The notes beneath the pieces are model-generated. The model worked only from the letters and a program-made list of their open reading frames with translations. It was not told the DNA's origin and ran no database searches. Position numbers and translations under genes: made by a program. DNA of 64,000 nucleotides from Mytilus californianus. Taxonomy: Eukaryota > Mollusca > Bivalvia > Mytilida > Mytilidae. Each line of letters opens with the position of its first letter. Position 1 is the first letter of the stretch. The stretch is from contig NW_026262648.1 of assembly GCF_021869535.1 (NCBI RefSeq), forward strand, positions 372,001 to 436,000. Reading direction: 5' to 3'. This document shows, piece by piece, positions 45,191 to 56,048 of the stretch.

Positions 45191-46667
45191 GGCACAAAAC
45201 AAATGGAAATGTGAGCGGTCTTGCAAATGCTGCATCTTAAGATGTTTCCCTTCCAGATTTCCGGAACGAGACACAGAAGCTTGTGATTGTACTTGTAAAC
45301 AGTGTTTATCTTGTGAAAAGTTTTGTAAATGTTGTATTGTAAGGTGTTTCCCAACAAAATTATCTATCCCAAAAGACGATGTCTTTGAATGTAAATGCGG
45401 CGATTGCATGAGCTGTGAAAGAAATTGTCGATGTTGTTTAGTACGTTGTTGCCCGACTCACCTTGTTCCACCTAAGTCTGATGTCTTTACATGTAGATGT
45501 GGTGATTGTATTGCCTTTGAAAGACCTTGTAAGTGCTTTACATTTAGATGTTGTCCAACACACTTGAATCCCCCTAAAAATGACATTTGGAATTGTAGCT
45601 GTCGGGAATGTTTGGCTTGTACAATGCCTTACTGCCAATGCTTCATTTTTAGATGTTTTCCTGAGTTTTTGAAACCTTCTCATCCAGATATATGTACATG
45701 TAGATGTGGGGAATGTTTGTCGTGTGATCTACCGTGCAAATGTTTTAGTTTTCGTTGCTTTCCTGAACATCAAAAACCTCCAAAATCAGACTGGTTTGAA
45801 TGTACATGTGGGGATTGCATGAATTGTGAACGAAATTGTTGCTGTTGTATTTTACGATGTTTTCCTTCGTATGCAGATGAAGATGATTTCTGTACATGTA
45901 TATTGAGAAAATGTCTTGCATGTCAAAAGTCTTTTGCATGTTGTTTGTGCAGATGTTTTCCCTCTGAACTGGATCCCCCCAAAATTGAAATATTTAAATG
46001 CACATGCGGAAAGTGCCTGTCGTGCGAAAAAAAATGTTGCTGTTGTATAATGCGATGTTGCCCTAGTGATCTTCGTTCCCCAGAGGATGATTGGTTCGAA
46101 TGCACATGTTGTAAAAATTGTGTTACAAGTCAGGTACACCCTCCACCAATGATATTACAACCACACCAACAAACACCACAAGCCCAACGAATATCGACTC
46201 CACCATTACGTATACCAATACCCCAGCAAAAATGCACATGCGGAAAGTGCCTTTCGTGCGAAGAGAATTGTTGCTGTTGTATAAGACAACCACGTCTTCT
46301 AACCCCTCCAACCCGACGAATATCGATTCCACCCTCACACCCACCACCAATATCTGTTATTACAACACAGCCTATACCACAACCAAGACCGGTTGTTATT
46401 CCACAAGCAACCCCGATTATTATACCACAAGTACCCATGCTTCCGCCGCCTAAACAACGTAAACAGCTATGCGGGAATTGCAATATAAAATGCATAAATT
46501 TTCTAGTTGCAGTATTCATACTTTTGGTTATAGTGTTACTTCTGTTCTATTTGTTTTTGTTGGTGGTTGAAATTCAATTTGTTTTTGTTTGTGTTGAAGG
46601 CGAATGGCTGATGCTGGCGACACAGGAAATATTTGTTCAAAACTATTTGAAACTCTTTAATGTTTAA
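45191..46667 (+). CDS. Exon 2: tandem Cys-rich repeats, Pro-rich linker, C-terminal TM
   Basis: Continues exon 1 in phase. Residue 583 is the split Arg codon, and the protein ends at 1074. Residues ~590-893 are about nine tandem units of ~34 residues, consensus CxCGxCLSCExxCKCCIxRCFPxxLxPPKxDxF, with up to nine Cys per unit. CxC, CC and CxxC spacings suggest metal binding or dense disulfides; neither is shown. Residues ~894-1008 are Pro-rich and include one stray repeat (KCTCGKCLSCEENCCCCI). CGNCNIKC precedes a hydrophobic segment (~1018-1042) and a short tail. With five segments in exon 1 and an inside N-terminus, the repeats would lie outside the cell between TM5 and TM6; if the weak TM4 is not real, the repeats would be cytosolic. 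I know no family with this architecture. Metallothionein-like or keratin-associated-protein-like resemblance is compositional only. Confidence 0.75.
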
Positions 46668-47399
46668 GTACTTAATCAGCGTGTCATTTTGATTTGTTAG
46701 TGCCAGAAGTGGAATCTGTAAAATGTGTCTACCTTTTATATGTATGTGCATAACTAAAAATTATTCAATTGTTCAACATTTGATTTTTACTTTGTAGCCT
46801 GACACACATTGCTTAGCATTGTATATTCTTCTGTATAAGGACACTTATGGCTAGACTATGCTAGTTTGTGATAAAATTGAGCATGGAAATGGGGATGTGC
46901 ACATTTTGTTTTTAGTGTATATTTGATAATCAATGATACAACCATATTTAATAGTTACATTGTATATCATGTATTATACATTTGTAGTTGTTTTATTTTG
47001 TCATTGGAAGGTGAAGCAGGGGATGGTAGTAAAATTTGCTATTTTTTTAAAATCAATCATTTAATCCCTTTAAACATGATACGTTTGTAATAAATCGATT
47101 AAAACATGGAAAACTAGGGTGAAAAAATGTTGAATGCACTTAATTTATTTTACTTCAGCGTTGACAAGTAATAGAGTTAGTGTAGGAATTTCATGCGGAT
47201 CTACAGTGTTTGTAAACAAGGCCATGTGAATGGCCCAAAAATGCCGAATGACCCTATGTATTTATAGTTTAATCGATCATGGTGTATTTAAAAATTAATG
47301 AACAGATGATGATTTTTCATTTTTTTCTCAGAATATAATAAATGTTTAATTAGTGCCTTTGTCATGTTTTGATGCAACTATCACCATTCATTTCAACAC
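46668..47399 (+). other. 3' flank / probable 3' UTR of the main gene
   Basis: Non-coding and AT-rich, with a 23-bp scrap of MR-A start at 46873 ('aaaattgagcatggaaatgg'). Poly(A) signals are listed separately. Confidence 0.4.
47089..47094 (+). terminator. Candidate poly(A) signal
   Basis: First AATAAA after the stop codon, 422 bp downstream ('tttgtaataaatcg'); a second lies at 47337-47342. Cleavage site not determinable from sequence. Confidence 0.4.
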
Positions 47400-47720
47400 T
47401 TTATAAATTGTATGCGTCCGAAGCGCTTTTTTGAGTTTACCTTAACCGAAGCCGGATAATTAAAATCCAAGTATATATATAAGATATGAAGAGCGACATG
47501 TATATGACCAAATATGGACTTAAAAATAGTAGCTACATCCATTTTAAGTCAACTTTGCCAATGGGAGTTGAAATCTGAGTTTCTGAATAATTTATTAATT
47601 TATGAATAGACAATTTAAGAAAAGTTTGTTTATAAATCATGTCAATACCGAAGCACTTACGACAGAGCTGATGAAGCTCTGGAACTGATAGTCCTCCAGC
47701 AGCGGTATCGACATAATGAT
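47400..47720 (+). repeat. MR-D copy 1
   Basis: 'tgtatgcgtccgaagcgctt' to 'gatagtcctccagcagcggt' and 'atcgacataatg'. First of four MR-D copies within 2.5 kb. Confidence 0.8.
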
Positions 47721-47808
47721 GCAAAACCATTTCTCTAATTTACCCGATATATTCTTTTCCTGACCTACTCATTATTTTAATTAAACCAACGTGTGTTTTT
47801 TTTTATCT

Positions 47809-48492
47809 CAGTTCTTCATTGGTCAAAATTCGACTATGACGTCATATTGTTTCGCTTTTCTCTCAATTTCCTATTGCGACGTAATGAGAAAAGGCGACCA
47901 TGCCTAATAACGTCACATAGAAAGAACACATCTTTTTTGCAGATCATTTGAAAGGAAGGATTGAATTTGTCTGCATATCGTTTAAAAATCATAAGAGAAA
48001 CAGATTACACCACCAAACCTATTGCAATGCGATATTAATCCACTCTCGACAGTTAAATTTTAAAATTTAAAACGCTCGACAAACCTCGTGTTTTACATTT
48101 GAAAATTCAACTGTTTCGAATGGATAAATATCGTATCACACTCGATACAGTGGTAGAATCTGTATTTAATCATTTGATTTCAGTTTGTCATTTGACAAAA
48201 TTCGATTATAAAGTCAAATTATCTTGCTTTCCTCTAAAACTCTTTTTGTGACGTAGAAAAAAAGGCAACCATGACTGATGACGTCACATAGAAAGAACAC
48301 ATCGTTTTGCAGATCATTCGAAAAGAAGGATTATAATTTTCTGCATATCGTCGAAAAATTATAAGGGAAACAGATTCTACCACCAAATCTCGTCCAATAC
48401 AATATTATTCCACCTTCGACAGTTAGATTTTAGATTTTCAACTGTCTCGCGTGGATAAATAGCGTATCACTTTCGATGCAGTGGTAGAATCT
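47809..48492 (+). repeat. Two direct repeats (372-bp period), each with a hairpin
   Basis: 47809-48180 and 48181-48492 align along their length ('cattggtcaaaattcgacta' against 'catttgacaaaattcgatta'; 'tcacatagaaagaacacatc' in both). Each unit contains TGACGTCA-type sites and ends in inverted arms. The left arm 'cagattctaccacc..' and the right arm '..gcagtggtagaatct' are complementary, as are 'ctcgacagtta' and 'aactgtttcg'-type segments. No ORF. It looks like a tandemly duplicated non-autonomous element. Confidence 0.75.
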
Positions 48493-48509
48493 ATATGAAC
48501 ACAACAGTT

Positions 48510-48842
48510 ATAAATTATATGCGTAGGAAGAGCTTTTCTGGATTTACATTCTCCAGGAACGATCAAATCCAGATATTGGAAAGCCAAGAATTATGAGAAC
48601 CAAAACAGTGGAAGAGCTATATGAGCTATGTAAAAAAGACCAAAAATAATAGCCAATCCATAAATATTTGCTGAGTGAGTTGAAATTTTTGGTTACTTAA
48701 TAATTTTTCAATTTATAAACGGACAATTTAAGAAAGGTGTGTCATAAATTATAATCATGTCAGTACCGATGTACTGACATGATTACTGAGTTGCTGATAA
48801 CCTTGGGGATTGATAGTCCACCAGCTGCGGTATCGAGCTAAT
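48510..48842 (+). repeat. MR-D copy 2
   Basis: 'tatgcgtaggaagagctttt' to 'gatagtccaccagctgcggt' + 'atcgagc'. It contains the internal palindrome 'tcagtaccgatgtactga'. Confidence 0.8.
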
Positions 48843-49310
48843 GCAGTAAACAAATAAAACAATACTTATATTTATTTTTTTTTAATCTCCTGAACTCCAA
48901 AAGGAACATAACCGGGTGAGACGTCAGACGATGCATATCCTGCTCAAACATGCGAAACCTGTCATGTAAACTCACATTCAGCCAAAATGTTGCAATAGGG
49001 AATAGGACACAATTGATAATTTGCAGACTTGACAACTTTACAGGTTTCAGTCAAATAACTGTTTAGAAAAGGTGTGTATGATTTAAAATAGACAATTGGA
49101 ACTTTCAAATGAACTTCAAATCCTCCTTATAACACGGAACAACCGAGGCACCTTTTTGTTCGAAATTGAGCATTTTGAACTGCAAATACCAAATATAATT
49201 TAATTATTCAAAGGATCTTACTAGTTATTGACCGTTTAGTGCAACAAAAATAATATAAATATATGGTTGGATAAATAGAAGTTTTGAAGGTAAAAAATTA
49301 AAACAGCGCG
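48843..49310. other. Spacer in the MR-D cluster
   Basis: No gene recognised. Confidence 0.45.
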
Positions 49311-49645
49311 TTATAAATTGCATGCGCCCGAAGCGCCTTCATTGAATTTACCTTCACCTGGAACGCTCAAAGCCGAATATTCGAAAGCCGATGTATCAGA
49401 ACCGAAACAGTCGAAGAGCTGTATAACAAAAAAGGACATGAACAAATAGCCAAAACAATCTAAGGTCAACTTTGAGAGAATTGAAAATTTATTTTCTTAT
49501 AACATGTATAATTTCAAAATTTATCAACGGACAATTTATGAAGGTTTGTTATAGATCATGTCAGTACCGAAGTACTAACTACTGAGCTGATGATACCATC
49601 GGGGACTAGTAGTCAACCTGCAGATGTATCGACCCAGTGCTGTAA
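49311..49645 (+). repeat. MR-D copy 3
   Basis: 'ttgcatgcgcccgaagcgcc', 'ggaacgctcaaagccgaata' and 'atgtatcgacccagtgctgt'. Probably the best-preserved copy here. Confidence 0.85.
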
Positions 49646-49672
49646 AAAATGAAAAAATACACGTTAAAAAAT

Positions 49673-49879
49673 TGATGCGTCAGAATCGCTTTTCTAGATT
49701 TATTTTCCCCAGGAACACTCACAGCCGAATAATTGAAACTCAAGGAAAAATATGATCGGAAACAGTTGAGCTATATTACCTAAACAAAAAGGACCCAAGA
49801 AAATAGCCAGATCTTTCTAAGGTGAATTTTGCCTGAGGGAGTTTAAACCTTAGTTTCTTAAAGTTTCAACATTTATCGA
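49673..49879 (+). repeat. MR-D copy 4, truncated
   Basis: 'tgatgcgtcagaatcgcttt' to 'agttgaaacc'-like text at 49850; the last third is absent. Confidence 0.7.
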
Positions 49880-50657
49880 ATGTTGGTCGTTCAACGTCTA
49901 GTGGCAAATATTTCATGCACGTTCAGGATAAACAAAAATTAACTCTAAATAGAACAGTTAGATCTTTGTAATACAGGCCAGGGTGATGGACAGGGTAATT
50001 TGGATTGCCACTGAAAATGAGGGTATATTGGATAGAAACAGAGATTTAGCCTGGCAACAGTCCACATACCATGTGATCTTGAAAGTTCAATCCATGTAGT
50101 TAAACATTTGATGAAAGATTAAGATGATATTTAATGATAAATATTACAACAAAATCGAAATTTACAAAACAAATTACTTAGAGAGGTGCATCACAAATAC
50201 CTATCAGATTCCAGAAGAACGCCGCAAAAAAAAAACATGTGTTAAAACAACATTCATGTCAGATTTAAATATGTTTTGTATGAATAGAAATATCAGTTCA
50301 ATTAGAAGTATCTTTTTTTATAGGAAAAACACATACATAGTAGAAATCATTTTTAAATCATACTGAAAATAGCACGAAGATGCTAGATGTTTTATGACAA
50401 CATTATTGTTACGTTCGGAGGACGTATTTATTTTCAGCAAACAATCAGCTTTCCTATGAGCTCTAGTATCAATTGAACCAACATGTTTGCCAACTTGTTC
50501 CTATTTTGTTGAGGCTGACCTCATACAAGAGCTTTTAAAAGGAAAGAAAGCTACATCTAGTCTGTAACTTTACATTCAGCCATACATAAAATATCCGTTC
50601 GATGCATTTCAATGTTGGTTGCATCCATTCAAATGATCTTGAACTAAGGAATACCGC
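49880..50657. other. Intergenic, SINE-tail-like fragment
   Basis: 'tcaacgtctagtggcaaata' (49892-49911) resembles the tail block of the 61.6-kb SINE. An 80-codon frame at 50124-50366 shows no motif. Confidence 0.4.
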
Positions 50658-50832
50658 AGGTTGTGTGAAGTCTGTTTTAATTTTGACTTTCACCTAGAAA
50701 TTGTACATGAGGAAAATTTGAAAATTTACAACAAAAGAGATAATTACAATTTTCACATAGTGAAGTCCCCTTTCTGTGTAGCAAGATTTCAACAGCTTGC
50801 ATATGTAATATGTATATATTTCCTAGTTGACA
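50658..50832 (+). pseudogene. Reverse transcriptase fragment
   Basis: FDFHLEIVHEENLKIYNKRDNYNFHIVKSPF lines up with the LDLHLEI-KLYDKRD-IVNFPF block at 1.88-1.97 kb. Only ~55 residues survive before divergence. Confidence 0.65.
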
Positions 50833-50929
50833 TACTTTTCTAGGTTTTGCTTTCCTAACATATATCATAATTTTCTTGTAATAGGGTTATAAGGAGGCTT
50901 TTGCATAGTTGGTCCTGAGTTCGTCTCGT

Positions 50930-51215
50930 AGAGAATTTGCAAACATCATGATTGAGTTTAACGTAATGGTATACATGTGTCACCCGGATATTTTTCCAAT
51001 TTTACCCTTCCAAATGCTACTCATCATTTTATTTTACGATGAGTAGCATATTGGGTATCACTCCTGAGTTTGGAACCGCTTACCCTTCCAGTACAATGGA
51101 ATTAATTAGGGGTTTAAGTAGACACGTATTTCTCCTACTTTGACTACCGGTGCTGTGTTATTAATGGTTCGTCTTTTTGATGTTTTTGTTTTGCTGTGGT
51201 GTGTTTTGTTGAACG
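50930..51215 (+). repeat. Variant retroelement tail with inserted hairpin
   Basis: Contains 'accgcttacccttccagtac' and 'tgctgtggtgtgttttgttg', an MR-B-like tail in the sense of the RT fragment just upstream. At 51014-51049 a perfect 12-bp-arm hairpin (atgctactcatc / gatgagtagcat, 12-bp loop) sits inside the tail after a second 'ttacccttcc'. Confidence 0.55.
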
Positions 51216-51507
51216 TTTGATGGTTTTTTCATCCGTTTGTTATAGTGGTTTAACTGACAAGCAGTGTAAAGTATCATGAGCAAAATCAGAAAATATGTCT
51301 TTGATTATGTGAATGTTAAAACATGAAAATGAGCATGTTATACATTACTTACTAACAATTCATATATTACTTAAATTATGTGTTTTGTAATAGCTGAATA
51401 ACTTCTGGATTTCACATCTATACAAAGCTTTATAGTTGATTGATGGAAAAAAACAAGACACAGAAAAAAATCTACATACATTACCATGTAAAAAGTATAT
51501 ATACATG

Positions 51508-51757
51508 CACCTCTGGCCTTTGTTAGTCTTTTATGTGTTTTCTTTTTATTTTGGTTCATTTATATATTTCGTAGTTTAGTGTGACGTCCATTTTCGCTGA
51601 ACTAGTATTAATTTTTTTAAGGGGCCAGCTGAAGCCCTCCTCCGGGTGTGGGATTTTCTTACTGTGTTGAAGACCCATTGGTGGCCTTCGGCTGTTTTCT
51701 GATCTTTGGTCGGTTGTTGTCTCTTTGACACATTTCCGTTTTCATTCTCAATTTTAC
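51508..51757 (-). repeat. MR-A copy, reversed
   Basis: Reverse complement of the MR-A core is visible: 'ggccagctgaagccctcctc', 'ggtggccttcggctgttttc', 'gttgtctctttgacacattt'. Confidence 0.85.
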
Positions 51758-51853
51758 TAATGTATAAAAAGCCCTTTTTTTATTCATTGGGTATTTGTCA
51801 ATATTGATTTATTATAATCAATAACAGGAATTCTTGTGTTAAAATTACTACAG

Positions 51854-52135
51854 AGGGTCTGGATGGGGATTTCTTCATATATCTGTGTTCTTTAACTTTT
51901 CTCCATCATTTTTCTCTGTTCTTTATACATTTTGACAGTTATTTTCTAGTCTTTATATTTTAGCACCCCAGTATTCTCTCTTCTTTATTTGTTGGTCTAT
52001 TTTTTTCTGTTCTTTAATTTTTGGACTATTTTTCTCTATTCTTTATTTTTGAGCCTTTTTCACTTTTCTTCATTTTTTTGGCCCATTTTCTGTAGTAATG
52101 TCCCATTATTCTCTATTCTGTAAATCCCATCTAGA
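51854..52135 (-). mobile_element. MR-E copy
   Basis: The ends agggtctggatgggg and (opposite strand) aggtctagatggg are inverted. The interior is the reversed 21-mer array ('ccattattctctattctgta', 'tattttagcaccccag'). No matching target duplication seen, so at least one edge has decayed. Confidence 0.75.
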
Positions 52136-53088
52136 CCTTCTATTATGCATGAGATTTCAAGTAACTTAAAAAAAATATCCGTACATAAATGTATTCACAA
52201 ACTATGAAGACGACGAAAACTAATAACAAACAAAATATAAAAACAGAAGTGCGTCTTTTAAATCCTGCAATAGTTATTGGTTTTGCTCGTTGCTGAAGAC
52301 CGTACCGTCCCTTTTAATTCATTTGCTTACTTTTCTCTCGTTGGTCTTTAGTTTATAACTGTTTCACAACCAATCATATCAGATCTCTTTGTTTTCATAT
52401 TGGATGAAAACGAAGAAACACATATACTTTTATCAGATTATACAAACATACATCATCCAGCTAATTTGTTTTTATTATAGCTGATTATAAGAAAATTAAC
52501 GTCACCTTCTGAGTATATTTAATCACGTTTATCCTCTCGGTAAATGCATGCAATTACGACTATTGTTTTATTGACATTCATTTGTGTTTGGTGTTCAATA
52601 CACCTTATCGCTATTTGACCTCCATTACTGGACCTCACAAAGCTACTAAGGTTCCCGTAAAATTTTGACGTCATAATGGAAAATATCTGACGCCACAAAG
52701 GAAAAGTGATTGTTGTATGACATAAATAGTTCAAGTGGCGCAGATTCCCAAATGGCAAAAAGGTCTATGCTTCCGAGTAACATGGACGAAGACAGACATT
52801 TTTTATTTACAGCGCATCCAAAAGACTATCGTCTATCGTATTAGAATAGGAGCTATAATCATATGTTTTAGAAACAGAAACAAATTTCAGCATTTGCCAT
52901 AGTTATCATTCCAGACATTTAGACACCATTGAATGTCACTTTGTTCAGCTTCATGATATATTATAAGGTCAAACAATTAAGACGAAATATATGAAAAGGT
53001 TGCTGCTTTAATCATAAGTATCAGAGACTAATCAGATTTGAGATTACTGTAACAAATGTGGAAAAGCAAAATGTATATAACAATTCTC
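52136..53088. other. Intergenic, reversed MR-C scrap
   Basis: 52270-52345 has 'gctcgttgctgaagaccgta', a diverged MR-C piece. Otherwise nothing. Confidence 0.45.
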
Positions 53089-53927
53089 GGTGCATTACAT
53101 TTGCACGCAGCTTTTGGTTACATTTGCGCGCATTCTCTTACAGATAAACTCAGGTAAATACAGGTAGATTATACTTCTTTATTTATTTAACTATTATTTT
53201 CGAGCAAGATAAGTCCGTTTTATTGTGCACAAGCACTTAGTTCCGAAAATATATACAGATAAAAATGTAAAACCTAGTAAATCTTAAGATTAAAACTCCA
53301 ATTTTACATGTAGTATCATGCACAAAAATGGACGTGTGGAATAAAATTGCTCATTGTTGTGGAATGATTCCGGGCCGATTGTAGTACGCCTGGATTCTGC
53401 TGACGGTAGTGATGCCCAAAGACCTTGATGAACTATGGAATCTAGTGAAATACATTTGCAATTATTTACGGTGCATCGCCATGAAATATCCTCCGACTTA
53501 AATATCAATACGAAAGTAAATCCATCATTATACACAAATGATTTGCCCCGATTTGTTTCTGACAAACGAAACTTCATGTGTGTTTCTTGTCAAATCTTTA
53601 CAAACTGACTTAAATTATTTATTTAATCGCTAATAGGTAAAATCACGAAACAGAATGCCATTTACTCTGAAATGTTCGCAATTCGGTTACATGTATGTCT
53701 TATCTACTACGGGATTTCTCATGGTCACTGCACATGTATATATTTTTTTTTAAATTCAATACGAAAAATATATAATTTGAATTTACAAATAGAATATGTT
53801 CAAAATTCATATTCACTTTAGTCATATTTATTATGACTTATCTTTATTTTACCTGTGTTACCTGTTAAATGAATGCGCGCAAACGTAAATTGTTTTAATC
53901 CCCGAATGCGCGCTAATGTAATGCACC
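53089..53927. mobile_element. TIR-bounded element carrying a FLYWCH-like ORF
   Basis: The left end ggtgcattacatttgcacgc and (opposite strand) right end ggtgcattacattagcgcgc are inverted repeats. Both continue with 'tttgcgcgcattc' and 'caggtaa' blocks, so the TIRs are ~70-85 bp with internal repetition. The flanks acaattctc / acaattgtg are a plausible degraded 9-bp target duplication. Long TIRs, a ~9-bp duplication and a FLYWCH ORF together fit Mutator-like (Phantom-type) transposons, which are known to carry FLYWCH fingers. No MULE transposase is present, so the copy is non-autonomous. Confidence 0.6.
53290..53577 (-). CDS. FLYWCH-type zinc-finger-like ORF inside the TIR element
   Basis: The 95-codon frame opens MKFRLSETNRGKSFVYNDGF, then TFVLIFKSEDISWRCTVNNC. 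This fits the FLYWCH pattern F..S.RG(K)..Y.GF.F......WRC....C. The second half of a standard finger (the His-x-His pair) is not clear, and the C-terminal ~50 residues look like non-domain sequence. It may therefore be a degraded copy or have lost frame after NNCKC. Such fingers bind DNA and in animals often come from Mutator-like transposons. Intact start codon and no internal stop; expression unknown. Confidence 0.5.
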   Translation of the reverse strand: MKFRLSETNRGKSFVYNDGFTFVLIFKSEDISWRCTVNNCKCISLDSIVHQGLWASLPSAESRRTTIGPESFHNNEQFYSTRPFLCMILHVKLEF

Positions 53928-54087
53928 CACAATTGTGTAACATGAATGGCAAAATTTCGAATGAATTAACTTCTGTTATTTCTAGAGGATTGCATTAACT
54001 AAATAGATTTTTATTTCAGTAGAGCACTATCTTATCCTGATGTTGACCGCTTCACATATCATTGCATAGGAATAACGAAGATATAAT
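53928..54087. other. Spacer
   Basis: Nothing recognised. Confidence 0.4.
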
Positions 54088-54262
54088 CAATTATAAGTCA
54101 TCGTACGGCTTTCAACAATGTGAAAACTCATACCGGAAAGTCGGCTATAAAAGGCCTCGACATGAAAAATGTGAAACAATCAAACTAAAAAAACGGCCTA
54201 AAATATAACAAAACAGTTAACGAAAAACAAATATAACAGACATAAACCAACGAACTCTATGG
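54088..54262 (+). repeat. MR-C copy, middle part
   Basis: 'caccgtacgg'-type start (here 'catcgtacggctttcaacaa'), 'cggctataaaaggcctcgac' and 'aaacaatcaaactaaaa'. Confidence 0.75.
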
Positions 54263-55739
54263 TTTGAGATGTACATCCATATTTTACAGATAGGTGACTA
54301 GTAAAGGAGTGATGCATGTTTATCTTTTTAATTCAAGATGGCGAAACGGCGCAATTTTTTATGACTCTATTTAACGTTCAGTTTGGTTACTTTCATATTT
54401 TTATAGTTAGGATACATCCTGTTAGAAATCCTACTTCTTACTCCCCATGGTGAACAGGGTGCCCCAGAATAAGTTTAGCTAATTTGCGTAAATCAATATA
54501 GTATCAAATTATCAAATTTTCAACTGTGCAAGTATCCACGTTTTGTTTACTGAAACGTCCTACTATTTTGCAGAAGTGTCTTATCGATTTGCATAAATGT
54601 CCAATGTTGCCTATGTAAAAAAAAAAAAAAAACCAACTGTTTATTACAACATTGTTAAATGAATGGCAAGTTTTCCTTTGTTCTTCGAATGAGTTAACTT
54701 CTGTTATTTTTAGACATGTGCATTAATTGAAAATTTTTTAGTTGGAGCACTATCGAAACCCGCGGTTGACAACTCCTCATAAGAATAGCAAAGAATGGGA
54801 ACTCCAATTTCAGAAGTTGTTACTGCATTTTCTGGCTCCGCCTCCTTTGACTAGTAAATAGTGAAAGAATAAAACAAACGGTAATAAAAATGACCATAGA
54901 TTTTGGTTGGTTACCTGTTTTATCGTGTCGGAATTAATATTCCAAAAATATATGTCACTGGATGTTTAGTCATTTTCTCTATTTAACATCGGTTTATCTC
55001 AGTGAATTGAGCATGCTTTAAATATTTGGCCCTGTAATTAAAGCAATTAACAACCAAACAATTAACCGATCTTGTTCCAGTTGTTGGGAATGGTAGATTT
55101 TAATATTTGTGTCCTTCTTATCAAAACGTATTAACTCCTTTGAAACTACACGTACTATTCGGGGTTTGAAGACATATAATGAAGGGAAAAAGTACGATGG
55201 AAAATGAAAGTAAAATGAATAAAAATAAGATAAATAAACGTATAATTAAAAAATTGAATGATTACATTTGAAATATATTGCATTGCTAAAATTTTGAGAC
55301 AGAATGATGACGTGAGATTGAATAATGAATAGCGTCGTCCTTTTGGAACATATAGTAATACATAAGTTAAGGTGACTCGGCCCTTTAACATTGCGCAGTT
55401 TTTAACACATGTTTCTAACGATGAGCGCATGCTCTTTGTCTTGGAAACGATCGGTTTGAGGGGTCTTCACAAAATAATTTTTACGACATTGGAACGCGGG
55501 CGAGTTTGAGAGCACCCTTTCCAGATGTCAACAAACGATGCAAAAATTTCTACATTAAAAAGGAATACGGTCAGAAATACAGAGTGGTTTGTAAATTTTT
55601 CACATAGAATTTTAAAAGGACAAAAATATAACTTCTGTGCATGGTATTAAAAAAAAGAAGAAAATTGAAATATTGACATGTTGTTGACTGCCAATAATGC
55701 AAAGTTTTACCCGTGAACAAAGGACATCGATGTAAACAA
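54263..55739. other. Intergenic, nothing recognised
   Basis: A16 tract at 54617-54632; a 91-codon minus frame at 55155-55430 has no motif. Confidence 0.45.
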
Positions 55740-55810
55740 CTACATGTCACCGTACGGACTTCAGCAACGAGTAAAACACATATAGTATGCTATAAAATCG
55801 TTCTGTATAG
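55740..55810 (+). repeat. MR-C scrap
   Basis: 'tcaccgtacggacttcagca' followed by 'gctataaaatcg'. Confidence 0.6.
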
Positions 55811-55897
55811 CTTTAGACTACGTCACATAGTAACGTTTGTTATGATGACGTTGTTGAGGTTCCAATTGGGGTAATAAAACGTCGTATATACCCCGGC

Positions 55898-56048
55898 AGT
55901 TTCCTGAATATCATATGTTATTCAGGTCTCAGACAGGGTATATATAATGTTGCATTACCGGCTTTGAGTTTATATTCCCTGAGCCGAAGGCGAAGTGGAT
56001 ATAAATGTCACATTATATACACTTTCTGAAACCTGAATTACACACATA
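55898..56048. mobile_element. Foldback MITE (pair with 59.35 kb)
   Basis: The left arm 'ttattcaggtctcagacagg' + 'gtatatataatg' pairs with the right arm 'cattatatacactttctgaa' + 'acctgaatta'. The centre carries 'ttccctgagccgaaggcga'. A half copy is at 59347-59425. Confidence 0.7.

Noticed and set aside
45140-46139. Minus-strand frames antisense to exon 2
   Set aside because: The repetitive + strand codon pattern avoids stops on the other strand; no independent evidence for genes.
46118-46519. Overlapping frames of 111 and 129 codons on both strands across exon 2
   Set aside because: Shadows of the Pro-rich and Cys-rich coding sequence; low-complexity composition explains their length.
55155-55430. 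91-codon minus-strand ORF
   Set aside because: Composition looks like random AT-rich translation; no motif or repeat support.
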